A stretch of DNA of 64,000 nt from Nemertoderma westbladi. Lineage: Eukaryota; Xenacoelomorpha; Nemertodermatida; Nemertodermatidae. Each line of letters opens with the position of its first letter. Position 1 is the first letter of the stretch. Of this stretch, positions 8,459-19,076 are shown piece by piece. The position numbers and the translations under genes were made by a program. The stretch spans positions 36,552 through 100,551 of the forward strand of contig JAUCBJ010006459.1 of NCBI GenBank assembly GCA_032718475.1, given 5' to 3'. The notes beneath the pieces are model-generated. The model made no database searches and was not told where the DNA came from. It was given only the letters and a program-made list of their open reading frames with translations.

Positions 8459-10980
8459 TCATTGATAATAGTAAGGAGGTATGTTGGGATTATATTTGTT
8501 CGTGTTGTTATTTTGTTTCTGTCCCTGCCACGGTGTGGCCCTACTCCCAGCTAACTGTGGACTTGTAGTCCCCTGCGTGGCCGCATGCGTTAGTGATTGC
8601 CTCACTTTAGGAAATGCATCTGCCGGACTATGTTCCAGTTTAGGTCGGCTGCATTCCGCATTCGGTACTTTGCCTAGACTGTCCTCACTATAGACTGGAT
8701 CCGTTATTAGCTCCGCCTCGTAGTTTAGGAAGTTCGACATCTCCTCCAACCCTGGCTCCGCACCCTTCTTCTCTCGAGTGGAGAAAGCGATCTTTCTCCA
8801 TTTGTTCCTTTACCAAATCGGTAGTGCCTGCGCTATGTTCTAGTGCCTGCGCTAGTGCCTTGTTCTATGCACTTAGTTCGTATGGTGCATCTAGGGTCTT
8901 TAAGACTATCAGCACCTTTTCTACTCTGTTAGCAAAAGTCTTGATGCTAACAGGGTTATCTGCGAGTCCGCCTGATGTTATTTCCCTTAAGGTTTGTCGG
9001 ATATAATCTTAGCAGGATGGCCAAATTACCTGTCCAGGGCTCTCCACGCAGTTGTAAATCCTCCTTCAATTCCTTGGTATTGCCTTACGATGTCATAGGC
9101 TGGACCCCCTGTATAGACATGTAGATATTTTAGGCACTCCGCCTGTGTGTGATTTTTCATCAAAATCTCATTGCTGTACATCCTCCAGAACTGTAGATAT
9201 TCTCCCGGCTTGCTACCATCAAACTTAAAAGGCTCCTCTGGTGGCAGCTCTATTCTAGTTTTCAGCGCGTCGATGAGTGTTGCTATTGCCATCGCTTTAA
9301 TTTACAGCGTGCTCAATGGTACGGATGCAGGCTCCTTCAATGTTGACTGTGCTTCACCTCTCGGGTTTGTCGACTTTCCCTGAGTGGGATATATCATCGG
9401 GGGTGGCGGTACCTCCATATCTCCGTGTCATATGATTTATTTGTATCTGAGGGGGTCGGGGTTTTTAATTTTGGTTGTGTGTGTGGATACAGTAATGGGG
9501 GGAATGTCACCATGCCCCCCCCCCCCCCCCCCCACCGATGTTATATTTGACATTGGGGTAGATGTCATTTTGTTGGGGCCCATACACCTATCTGCAATAC
9601 CCCCCCCCCCCCTCCCCTGGGTATGTGTTATATCCCTGCATATTATAGTCATACAAGTGTGCAGGTACCGGTATAGGCCTAACAGGTTCCTGCATACTCA
9701 CCGGTATGTAAGCCGCGACCTCCGGGTCAAATCCCGGCATTCACGCTACCCTATCACCTACACTATCTCTCCCAACATGGCCTATAGTATGTGCAGTGAG
9801 ACTTACAGTATGTCCTGCAGTCTGCCTATGTTCCTCAGGATCGAAGTTTAATCTTCTCGAATATTCCGAGAACACCTCCCCGCAACTACCATATCGTCGA
9901 TCGGCAGCTACGTTCCGACGGGAAGTTTCCTTCAGATCCCTTCCTCTGTCTTCCTCCTCATACCGGTACACTCTGTACCCCTCACCCGGTGTGGTATATT
10001 TCGCCAGGTTGTGTTTCTCCGGGGCGACGGCAATATCCCGAAGTACGACCCCACTGGCTCTCCCCCTCTAGTTCAACTAGCGACGGTTCACTGTCCGTCC
10101 TATCTCGATGTCTCTGGTTGCCCGTAGCAACATTTCCTCATTTCTCCTCGCATCCTCTGGTTTCGGCGCCATATCCACGTTCATGAGGTCTCGTATCGAC
10201 CTCCTGGATGAACTCTACTGTTCTCCTTCCATCTTCTGAGTGGGCTCAACGTTTTCTCATTTGGCTGCTTACGGCACCAATGTCCCTCCCTCTGCCCAGT
10301 TGTATGGCCTCGCGGATATTCGTTGCCCTTCTACTATCCTCCGTCGTCGGGTGCCACAGTTCACTTAACCCACCGCACGCATTTCCCGCAGACATTCGTG
10401 AGGTGTCTGCCCCCCCTCTATTCTCCACTGTCGTTGGGAGCCCCGGTTCATTTGAATCACCGCGCATATTTCCCGTCGACATCCTATTGCGGTGGGGTGC
10501 CCTTCCCCCCCCCACCCGTCACTTCGCCCCACCCCCCTGCCCATGTTCCCCTCTAGTCGAGTTACTTCTGTTCTCCCTGGGTTCATTCGCCTGCGTTTCT
10601 CCCTGCGCAACCGCGTGGCCTTGTAGGCCCCCGCTAGGCGAATTACCTATTTCCCCAACGTTTGTATTAATCATACCGCCACTAGCCTCACCCTCATCAT
10701 TCATTATATTATTACTTGCATTATTTTGATTAATTTCAGCGGGATTATTCATAATATTGTTATTTCTGTACCACCACTCGCGGTATTATTAAATTATTTT
10801 GGTTATCTGGCGCAGCAATATTTACATTATTACTATTTATTAAAACATTATTTCCTGCAAGAAATGTTTCATTATTGTTAGGGTTATCTACTACGGTATT
10901 ATTAATATTAACGTTTTCATTGAACGTATTGTCGTGTATGTTCAGTATTGCTTCAGTCGACCAAGGTCAAGATGGATCAA
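8459..10980 (-). pseudogene. Decayed BEL/Pao-type gag
   Basis: Read on the minus strand, several frames give Gag-like pieces in consistent order: an Asn-rich N-terminus (10935-10519), an Arg/Gly-rich middle (10515-10246 and about 9971-9741), a DUF1759-like capsid segment at 9292-9026 (FKFDGSKPGEYLQFWRMYSN and ALDR), a continuation after one stop and a frameshift (GGLADNPVSIKTFANRVEKV), and a tail at 8749-8459. Poly-C runs at 9517-9535 and 9600-9612 (glycine runs on the minus strand) coincide with frame changes. No protease or RT follows downstream. The gene is dead. Plus-strand frames of up to 173 codons across it are antisense shadows. Confidence 0.6.
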
Positions 10981-10990
10981 AGATTGGATA

Positions 10991-11225
10991 TATCTTTTTA
11001 CATAACACAGCAGAACACAGTAGAACACAGCAGAACACAGTAGAACACAGCAGAACACAATAGAATACAGGCGGAACATAGGCGAACACAGCTGTAATTA
11101 AAATCTACACCAAAAAATAACACATTTGGGAAAGTAGGCCTACCGGATTTAATCATACAACTGTAAGATGTCAATTACATATTTAAATTTAATGGCGGTT
11201 TTCCATATCCTCCAAAATAAATTAC
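10991..11225 (+). repeat. Left copy of an inverted repeat flanking LINE-1
   Basis: Begins at CTTTTTACA, contains a short tandem array of AACACAGCAG/AACACAGTAG units, then unique sequence ending CCAAAATAAATTAC. The reverse complement of the whole block recurs at 40788-40976, the other side of the LINE-1 stack. The shorter right copy has fewer AACACAG units. This could be the terminal inverted repeat of an element into which LINE-1 jumped. Confidence 0.7.
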
Positions 11226-11227
11226 TT

Positions 11228-11452
11228 CTCATTATCCGCTATACTAAAGGCTAAAAACAAACTGCGGCATTCTGATTCACATTCAAATGTTTACGTATCA
11301 CCTGATTTGACCCGACTTCAGTCTGAACAGGCATTCCTTCGACGTAAATCAAATCGCGATTCGAACAATGTTGGGCGAAGTTCAGGAGGCGAAACATCAA
11401 ACCCGATTGCCACCCCCACTGAAAGTTCGGACTCGGAAAACCACTAAAGGGA
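11228..11452 (+). pseudogene. LINE-1 ORF1, C-terminal fragment
   Basis: A frame running into the stop at 11450-11452 encodes KAKNKLRHSD...VYVSPDLTRLQSEQ...RRKSNRD. This resembles the C-terminus of ORF1 proteins of EN-type LINEs (VyVSpDLTp...). It lies immediately upstream of, and overlaps, the endonuclease ORF in another frame. The 5' part is missing, so LINE-1 appears 5'-truncated at about 11226. Confidence 0.55.
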
Positions 11453-12780
11453 GAAAATTCCCGTAATTCAAACCCGCTTGTACAGTGTTGTACTTTTAAT
11501 GCTCAGTCATTGGGTAACAAACTATTGGATCTTGAACTGTTTTTATCCGATTCAAGATGTGACTTAATCGGTATTACCGAATCGTGGTTAACTGATGATA
11601 TTACCGACGAGATGTTAAGTGGCGATGGGAAATTTAATGTGTATAGAAATGACCGTACTACTAGAGGTGGCGGTGTGGTCTTACTTGTTAAAAAAGAAAT
11701 AATTGCTATAAAGGTTCCCCTAAATAACATGAAGTATGGTAGCGATATTGAAGTTGTTGCAGTAGATTTACTAAGTAACACTCCATCTCGTGTAATATGT
11801 GCATATAGATCGCCATCTTCTAGTATAGATACTGATACCCGTTTTTGTAAATATTTATCAGATTTATGTGAGGTACAGTACCCAGTCGCACTCTGTGGTG
11901 ATTTTAATCTCAGACTATTTGACTGGCAAACAAATTCACACCCAGACAGTCCATTGTATAATCTATTTGCAAACTTTATCCTGGATAATGGTTTAACTCA
12001 ATTACAGTACAACCCCACACGATTGAGTAGTGTTCTTGATTTGGTGTTTACGTCAGATGAGTTATTTATTTCTAATGTTCATGTTTCTGCTGGTTTAGGT
12101 ACGAGTGATCACGATGGATCAGTATTTTTTAGCATTTTCACCCCGCAACCGGAAACTTATGATGACCGCGATTTTTATTATGATTTTAAAAATGCAGATT
12201 ATGTAAACTTTTCTAGATTTGTTGATAATAATAATTGGGTATCCGAGTATGAATCATGTATATCTGTTAATGACTACTGGACAACATTTAGTAATATTTT
12301 AAAATCTGGTATAGAACGTTTTGTTCCTCGAATTTTACTGCGAAAGTCAAATAAGAGATCATATCCGGCTTACGTACGAACTCTTCAAAAAAGAAAAAAA
12401 ATAGCGTGGCGGCGAAGACACACTGTAGATGGCCAGGCCGAATACAAAAGGTGTGCCAAAGCAGCTTCAAAGGCGGTTTACCGTGCCGCATGTATTCGTG
12501 AAAATAAGATACTAAGTTCTGGTAAGTCGGATGCAATTTTCTCTTACGTAAATTCAAAGCGTAACAATCGAGCTGGTATTTCCGCTTTTAAGTACAATGG
12601 TAGTATTATTGTTGACGATTGCGCGAGAGCTAATATACTTGCAAGTGTGTTTACAGAAAATTTCACCACTGATGATAATGTTTTGCCAAATTTTACCAAT
12701 AAAGTATCTTCTAGTGTGCATATATCGAATATAGACTTTTCACCTGTTAATGTTTTTTCAGTTCTTCGTAAATTAGAGCC
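11428..12780 (+). CDS. LINE-1 ORF2, endonuclease part (interrupted)
   Basis: Apurinic-type endonuclease of a CR1/jockey-like LINE. It opens with CTFNAQSLGNKL, followed by ITESWLTD, the GGGVVLLV strand, the CGDFN block and the TSDHD block that carries the catalytic Asp-His. The open frame begins after a stop at about 11425; no convincing ATG is visible, and initiation may depend on ORF1. At 12776-12780 (GAGCC) the giant element inserts, and the frame then reads into its LTR for 14 codons. The native protein resumes at 34666 in the same frame. Plus-strand codon use is AT-rich, like the rest of the LINE. Confidence 0.88.
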
Positions 12781-14680
12781 TATTGGAAGAGACAGTAACA
12801 ATACCTGCAATATCCTACTGTAAAGTTTGTGAATCAAATCATAAATCCGACCTTCTCACCAAAACAGTAAACTCTAAGTAAGCGAATATATTGCAGTATC
12901 GATCTCTTATAACCGGTGAGGCAGAAAACAGTCTACGAGCAGACAAACTTCGATAAAACAAAATCCCGCGCAGCGAATCCTAAAATCAGGCTGACTCACT
13001 GACGGACTAAGGGGCTCGTATACCTTGCCGCGGTGTGATTTATATGGTTGGGCGAAGAGACGCTAGCTAGGTACAGAGGCAGATATTTGGAGATGTCTAA
13101 CTAGCGGGCAAAGCACAGTACGGACAAAGTTAATTTTATATATTTCGAGGTGTAAATAATTTCTAACGCGCGTGTGTTAATTCTGAACGGTCAAACAGTT
13201 TTGCTCCTTCACATATATAATTACTGGGTACGGTGTGCATTTTACGAATATTCTAATTTTATAACTTGTAGGTCCAATACTCACGAATGATAAGGTTCCT
13301 TCCCCTCTTGCGTATTTCCAGGACTCAAATTCAGGCATAAGGTTAATGCTACGCCCAGAATTCGGCAATTTTAGGTACCAGGTCCCTGATACTAAGAAGA
13401 GATGTGTTAGTTTACTACTGTAGGCGTACAGTTACTAATAGCTATCCTGGCTCCTATCTAGAATTTTAGTCACCCAGGTAGTCCGGGTAACTTCCTATTA
13501 GGGCGTTGGCGGGGACACGGTAGATGTTAGTATATCCCTGATAGCCTCAATTTATTTGCGCCTAGTATGTAAACTGCCCTACCGCCCGAACGGTACAATC
13601 CTAATTCAGGTGAAAACACAATAACCCTCCTAGCCTACAAGTTCTGATGTAATGGACACCGTTGTACGGCAAATAGTCACAGACGCACCTGTACTTAGCA
13701 AGAGTTAAGCGTACAGTTTGCTGCACCCTAACCAATTTGTATGCTTCGTACCGGTGTGCCTACGTCCTATCTGCATACTAGTATCTGCCTGCGCTCTCCC
13801 TCCCCCGTAGGAATGTGAAGGTCTACTGTAGGTTTTCCTGAATCAAGACAGTACAGTCCCTATGATGTAATTTTGGGCTTACAGCGTGTCACTACGTCTA
13901 CCTTTTGATCTTTTGGTCTTACACTTAGGTAGCAAGGATCGAACGCTGTCTAACCTTTCAGGCGATGGGCGAATAACTCTAAAATGGTATTGCGGGTTGT
14001 CTCTCGTCTACATTCCCGTGATGTTCCCGTTCATTGCTGCGGCCCGATCTCTAGCCGGCCATCCTGTCCCTGAGTTTGTTCACCGTAGTGAATCCATAGT
14101 AAAACAGATAGAAAAGCTGAGAGAATATTCTGACTTTATTACAGAAGATACAATTATAATACAATGCAATCTGAGAATAAACTAAGCACGACAGAATATT
14201 GATAAGATAATCTGTGAAGTAGAGATGTAAGTGAAGAAGTGAACTAATGAACGAAATCGCACCTTTATATACTAAATTTGTGCCGCAATCAATCGAGAAA
14301 ATTCTCGATTGTTCTATAGATTCTAACAAGGTTTTAAAGATAGCTATTGGTCCAGCTAATATATAACTTGCACGACATTGGTTACAATCAAATAACTACA
14401 GCCTCATTGGTACAGACAAATGCAATTAATTTGTAGCGGTTAATTTAAATGAGTTGAAATTCTGCACAAAAAATAATTCGCACTTACTAGGATTCGAACT
14501 CGATACCTACTACACATATAATTTCCAACGCTCTACCAACTGAGCTACTGAACCACTTGACCGATAGATGTACAAATGATAGAACCAATACGAATGAGAA
14601 CTCAAAGCAATCTTTACAAAGTTAATTCGAATAAAATAAAATTTTGAAAATCCACGGCATTTAGGGAATATAATTCTATA
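12781..14680 (-). repeat. 3' LTR of the giant element
   Basis: 1,900 bp, matching 32759-34660. In element sense it starts TATAGAATTATATTCCC (14680 downward) and ends ...CTCTTCCAATA (12781). It contains a tRNA-like segment near its start (14479-14556) and a TATA-like CATATAAAT at 13038-13046 (minus). A 99-codon plus-strand frame at 13886-14185 occurs in both LTRs but has no recognisable domain. Confidence 0.95.
14479..14556 (-). repeat. tRNA-like sequence inside the 3' LTR
   Basis: On the minus strand it shows TAGCTCAGTTGGTAGAGC (A box in a D-arm context) and GAGTTCGAATCC (B box) about 30 nt apart, the internal Pol III promoter arrangement. The anticodon and acceptor stems pair poorly, so it is a tRNA-derived relic. 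It sits about 125-200 bp from the LTR start and is the same in the 5' LTR. Confidence 0.65.
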
Positions 14681-15552
14681 CCGCTCCATGAAAACAGGAT
14701 ATTATCGTGCATAAAATATACGGTTTTCACCAATAATCAATCAAACTATAGAATACTTAGGGCGTACTTACATATTTACAATTAAATTTCAAACAATACT
14801 TCCTTTCTACGTAATGATTCGATACAAAAATAATTACAAATTCAAACTTTACGTATTTAAGGCTTTACTAAGTAAGTACAATATAAATCTAAATTAAATT
14901 CACCAATATAAATCTATTGCATCTCAATATTGCATAAATTCAAACAATTACAAATACAAATAAATGAAAACAATAAGAAAGGCTCGCGAGTCTTCCATCT
15001 ACTATTGCATCTCAAATATTGCATAAATTCAAGTAATTACAAATACTTTCGTACCTAAATGTAGATTGCATAAGTTTGGAATAATTACAAATATGAGTCT
15101 TTCTGAGCACAAAATTTTCTATCTATAAAACTTTCTAAATACAAAATATAACACTTTACAAATGAAACTATAAGAAAGGCCCACGAGTCTTCCATCTACT
15201 CTTACTTTCTATTTCACTGTAAATACAAATACTGCTTATAAGATATAAATTGCATAATATTCGGAACAATATAAATTGCATAAGTTCAGAATAATATAAA
15301 TTGCATAAGTTTTGAATAATTACAAATATAAAATATAAATTCTTACTAAATATAAGTCGTACTAAATACAGATATAAGCTGCTTTCTAAATTTCATAAAT
15401 TCGGAACAATACAAATTGCATAAGTTCGGAATAAGCACAAATATAAAATATAAGTTTTACTAAATTTTCTAAACATAAAACATATAATTCAAAATAAATC
15501 ACAAAATCATAAGAAAGGCCCACGAGTCTTCCGTCCACCCTTGCCCTCCCCT
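14681..15552 (-). other. 3' non-coding region of the giant element
   Basis: AT-rich sequence between the last ORF and the 3' LTR. It is built of degenerate repeats of ATAAATTGCATAAGTTCGGA and AATTACAAATA, and holds three copies of the 20-bp near-palindrome (14977-14996, 15174-15193, 15513-15532). The expected polypurine tract next to the LTR is weak (CATGGAGCGG on the minus strand, 14690-14681). Confidence 0.6.
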
Positions 15553-17346
15553 TTATCGCTTAGTGGATCGAGCCCTGCCGCGTCCTCGAAAACTGCGCAC
15601 AGGTGACTTTGCTCGCGATATGGGACTTGTGGGGCGAGTCACTGGTTTACTTGGGACGTTGAGAGACGGTGCGACTATTTCCTCGCAAATTCGTCTATTT
15701 GGCATCCCAAAACCTCGACCGATTCCTCGTGACCAATCAGTCGTCACTACAGTTGGTAGAACGTCTGGGAACGCGCGAAAGGCGGACGACGCAGACCCAA
15801 GAGTAGCTTGCGCCCCCTGTTGATCAGCTGGTGTATGTCCCGACCCTCCTACTGGTTCTCTTGGAAGTGATACCGTATCCCGAGTAACTCGAATAGTCGG
15901 CTCAACTCCTTTGCGTTCTTCTACATTAATAATTTTCTTTAATTGTTGGCCCACCTTTTGGACCCGTATGATCCTACCCTGCCCGTCCTCCCGAGGGTGA
16001 CGTGCAGACGGCGCAACCGGAGTGGCTGGTATATTCGTCGCCTCTAGGACCTCCTCTTCCTCGAATACGCTCGCTCGTATACGTTTATGGTAAAACGCGG
16101 CTCGGTACGCCCATGCGACGGTTAACCAAGCTCCCTTGTTCCGCTTTTCAGTTCGGAAACGATCGAATTCACCATACGTAATCCGATTAACGACTTTCTG
16201 AAAATTCCACGTGTTTTTGTTATCCGGGTGAATTTGTAACAGATACTCGCGCACCACTCGGAATCCGCTGTCGTGGGGCAAAATATCGACAACCTCGATA
16301 AGTTCGTCATATTGGGGCATAGCGGAGATATATCCTTCCGACATCATCGTCTGGGGATTTACCGCCCAAAATCCGAGATGCGCTCTCATCAGAAACCGTC
16401 TTCTCTGTGCCGATACATGTTCGTCGGCCAAATCTTCCCACTCATCAAATAACTTCCTTACGAGTTTTACAGATTCGTGTTCATAAGGTATGTCCCTTAG
16501 TTGGCATTCAGATGCTCGATGTCCCTTTATATTGCAGTAAGTACATTGAGCCATAAATCTCCAGCAAGTATAAAAGGTATGAGACCCTTGATCCCCACAC
16601 CATCCACAGATTAGCTGAGTCGTAGTAATGTGCTTTCCACTGCACTTTGACATATGATGTCCAGCGACGCCACATTTACTACACATCGTATTGGCAGGGT
16701 ACCACACTCGTTCGTATATAAGATCTCCAATCGGTCGAGCGCTTCCTCCCATACTATAATCGTAATCATCTGGGTCTATGGGTTGGTAGGTTTCTGAAGG
16801 TTGTATACAAACTATAGCATCTGTTGCTTCAAGTTGTCGAATCTCCGTCTGAGATTTCTTCGGGAGGTTCCTTTCTATCTCAAGAAGTTCCTCTAAAGGA
16901 TCGTCGGCGATCGTAGTAGTTACTTCGAATTCATCACCAAGGTGACCGATAGGCGCGCGCGTCTGCCGTGATTCATCCGTAATTTCCACGATACGTTCTC
17001 CTTCATAGGGTAACAATGTAAACATAGATGGTCTTTCGATAAGAGATCCCGCACAGCGAAGATACACGTCTCGAAATATGCTAAATCCTGCTCGAGTAAA
17101 GGCATTACACTGAGCGTCGGAGTTGTAGAAGGGTTCAAGGAATCGTCTAAACACGTCGGTACGAATTCTCCCTTCCATGTAGAACGTATGATCTTCTCCG
17201 AGACAAAGTGGATGTCTTTTGAGAGTGCGAGACACAATGTCGGCGATTAGGCAAACATTCACTGACGACTCTATCGCTAAATAATATTGTAAGACCGCTC
17301 TTGGAGGTGACGTAATAGCCCAATACAATACACGCATCCTCTCCAT
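15553..17346 (-). CDS. Triple zinc-knuckle protein, second post-pol ORF
   Basis: 597 codons. Three zinc knuckles lie at C222-C225-H230-C235, C247-C250-H256-C261 and C268-C271-H276-C281, the nucleic-acid-binding type found in Gag. Residues 300-345 (FDEWEDL...QRR...LGFWAVNPQTMM) match the C-terminal frame of element 1 (5223-5747). Residues 5-75 match element 1's single ORF downstream of its exonuclease block (Tyr8 against Tyr275 there), so the start of this ORF is probably the end of the exonuclease-like domain and was once joined to the preceding ORF. A TAA lies immediately before the ATG in this frame. The C-terminus is Arg/Ser/Pro-rich and basic. No transmembrane segment is seen, so it is not an envelope gene. 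Role unknown; RNA or DNA binding is inferred from the knuckles. Confidence 0.75.
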   Translation of the reverse strand: MERMRVLYWAITSPPRAVLQYYLAIESSVNVCLIADIVSRTLKRHPLCLGEDHTFYMEGRIRTDVFRRFLEPFYNSDAQCNAFTRAGFSIFRDVYLRCAGSLIERPSMFTLLPYEGERIVEITDESRQTRAPIGHLGDEFEVTTTIADDPLEELLEIERNLPKKSQTEIRQLEATDAIVCIQPSETYQPIDPDDYDYSMGGSARPIGDLIYERVWYPANTMCSKCGVAGHHMSKCSGKHITTTQLICGWCGDQGSHTFYTCWRFMAQCTYCNIKGHRASECQLRDIPYEHESVKLVRKLFDEWEDLADEHVSAQRRRFLMRAHLGFWAVNPQTMMSEGYISAMPQYDELIEVVDILPHDSGFRVVREYLLQIHPDNKNTWNFQKVVNRITYGEFDRFRTEKRNKGAWLTVAWAYRAAFYHKRIRASVFEEEEVLEATNIPATPVAPSARHPREDGQGRIIRVQKVGQQLKKIINVEERKGVEPTIRVTRDTVSLPREPVGGSGHTPADQQGAQATLGSASSAFRAFPDVLPTVVTTDWSRGIGRGFGMPNRRICEEIVAPSLNVPSKPVTRPTSPISRAKSPVRSFRGRGRARSTKR

Positions 17347-19076
17347 TTAAGCTGTGATTCAAACTCACTCATATCTGGAGTATCACCTTCTCCATAAGTT
17401 TCAATATACTTGTTTCTCTTATTTTCCTTATAATCCCAATTGAATAACAGGTAGGAAATGTATCCAGTTCCAGTCTTCTGAGTATTATACTCACGAAAAT
17501 ATCCCTGTTCTATAGACCACAGAATAAGAGGTCGAGTGTCGACGTATGGTGTCGGTAGTCGGTCATCGCTGTCCGTCATGCCGGCGAAGTCGCTAATTAA
17601 ATCCTCCCTTACTCCTGATCCAACCTTTACAACAGTTTTATCTAAAATCATGTTTCTTACCATCTTCGGTAGCATTCTAGCGTCAATATTACAAGCTTGG
17701 TCCATCTTCTTTACTATATCGGTGATAAGATGGTGTCGCTTTGTATTCGCTGGAGGTATCGGCATTCGTTTGTCGCTCCTCTGTCTACTGAAAACGTGCA
17801 GGACTCCGTCCGCCGCTCTAATTTGTATAGTCTTAGAAGTCAAACTCTGCTGATGACTGCCGCCCTCGTTATCGTAAAACATATAACCGTTTTCCTGAAA
17901 CGATCTAAACGTCCTAGTCCATTCATCCAACAATTCTTCCGAAGGTTGCCAAATCTTCTCTATATCCTTATCCTCATCGAAACGAATAACCTTACCTCGC
18001 CAATCTGCGGCAATATCTGTATCCGACTCGAAGGTTCCGGTTCCAATCCATAAACGAATCGTCTTGGTTAGATATCCTTTCAGATTACTCAGAGCTATGT
18101 CGGCACCAGCTCTATCCAGTTCCTTGAAATCTTGAATATGAGGTGGAACGTTGTGCACGACCTTTTGAGTAATATGTCTACGTAAATCATATATCTTACT
18201 CATATCGCTGAAAACAACTGCAGGAAGAAACTCCAAGTTTGAAATGATTTCTGGATGATCCACGATGGGTATTTCGTACGTCGTATCCTGTCGGACTGGT
18301 ATACTAATAGGGAAATTGAGTGTCGTACTCAATGGTTTCGTAGTTGAAGTACTATACGGTTGCATTTCTCTTGGCCTCTCCGGGGATGCAATCTGTAATC
18401 TCTGAATAACGTTTTGAGCAAAGTTTATGCTCTCGAAAACTTCCGGTGTCATCTCCTTAGCTGAAGTTTGATCGTGTGACGTCCAATGGCAAGGTAGGCT
18501 CGCGAGTCTTCCACCCCATTCTTCCATCTCACCTTTCTCGAAAGCCTTGTAGGCTCTGTATAGGCTAAGAGCTTCTTTCTTTTCGCGGGTTGACTGATTC
18601 GCCTCGTCCAGCGTAAGTTCAAATACATCGGGTTCAACAACCTTAGGTGGGTAAATGACAGTTTCTCCCGCCTTTGGTCCGGTCATAGCAAATGAATAAT
18701 ATGGATTCGATAAAGGATACCCTCCTTCCTGGTAGCGTAGTTGTTGATGATTCGAACACCTCGCCAATATCGGTTCGGGATTTTCCTTATTCAAACGCAT
18801 CGGAATCGCATTTCGTTGTTCGCGCATACAAGAACCGCATTGATAATAAAGTTTATAAACCGAAAATGCTTCCTTGGTTTCTCTATCGTCCCCTCGAGTT
18901 CGTCTGTAAAGATGCATTCCATCGAATTCATCGCGTACCGCGGGCATAGGTTCGTGCGCCTTTAGGTATTGCATGGTATGATACAAACGACTAATTTCAG
19001 TATCGGGGTCTTCGCTAATGTCTCCCGTATCACACAAAGCATCGTACGGGTAAAGTTCGTTGAAGGTTTGGCGCAA
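17277..19076 (-). CDS. DEDD 3'-5' exonuclease-like protein, first post-pol ORF
   Basis: 599 codons. The N-terminus has a possible zinc site (C80xxC83 and C107xxH110). Residues about 385-580 follow the DEDD exonuclease plan: exo I FYDNEG (D402, E404), a strand KTIQIRAADGVLHVF, exo II VVKVGSGVRED (D492), and YVDT with D513. The exo III region falls across the overlap with the next ORF, where the expected Tyr is found but the Asp four residues later is not. Element 1 has the same blocks in one uninterrupted frame up to this point, so the 70-nt overlap with 15553-17346 is either a frameshift mutation or a recoding site (CTT AAA TGG, minus strand). An RNase D/WRN/Nibbler-like fold is inferred from motifs. 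No such gene is standard in BEL/Pao elements as I know them. Confidence 0.65.
   Translation of the reverse strand: MRQTFNELYPYDALCDTGDISEDPDTEISRLYHTMQYLKAHEPMPAVRDEFDGMHLYRRTRGDDRETKEAFSVYKLYYQCGSCMREQRNAIPMRLNKENPEPILARCSNHQQLRYQEGGYPLSNPYYSFAMTGPKAGETVIYPPKVVEPDVFELTLDEANQSTREKKEALSLYRAYKAFEKGEMEEWGGRLASLPCHWTSHDQTSAKEMTPEVFESINFAQNVIQRLQIASPERPREMQPYSTSTTKPLSTTLNFPISIPVRQDTTYEIPIVDHPEIISNLEFLPAVVFSDMSKIYDLRRHITQKVVHNVPPHIQDFKELDRAGADIALSNLKGYLTKTIRLWIGTGTFESDTDIAADWRGKVIRFDEDKDIEKIWQPSEELLDEWTRTFRSFQENGYMFYDNEGGSHQQSLTSKTIQIRAADGVLHVFSRQRSDKRMPIPPANTKRHHLITDIVKKMDQACNIDARMLPKMVRNMILDKTVVKVGSGVREDLISDFAGMTDSDDRLPTPYVDTRPLILWSIEQGYFREYNTQKTGTGYISYLLFNWDYKENKRNKYIETYGEGDTPDMSEFESQLKWRGCVYCIGLLRHLQERSYNII

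Noticed and set aside
10208-10729. 173-codon plus-strand frame
   Set aside because: Antisense to the decayed minus-strand gag, which explains the sequence better (Asn-rich and DUF1759-like pieces in order).
10991-11075. CRISPR-like array (AACACAGCAG repeats)
   Set aside because: Units are about 10 bp with no unique spacers, in a eukaryotic repeat context; it is a short tandem repeat.
13886-14185. 99-codon plus-strand frame present in both LTRs
   Set aside because: Antisense to the element, identical simply because the LTRs are identical, and without any recognisable motif.
14479-14556. Functional tRNA gene in the LTRs
   Set aside because: A and B boxes fit, but the acceptor, anticodon and T stems do not pair, so I call it tRNA-derived only.
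15553-17346. Envelope gene for the giant element
   Set aside because: Neither post-pol ORF has a signal peptide, transmembrane segment or glycoprotein-like cysteine pattern; they show nuclease-like and zinc-knuckle features.
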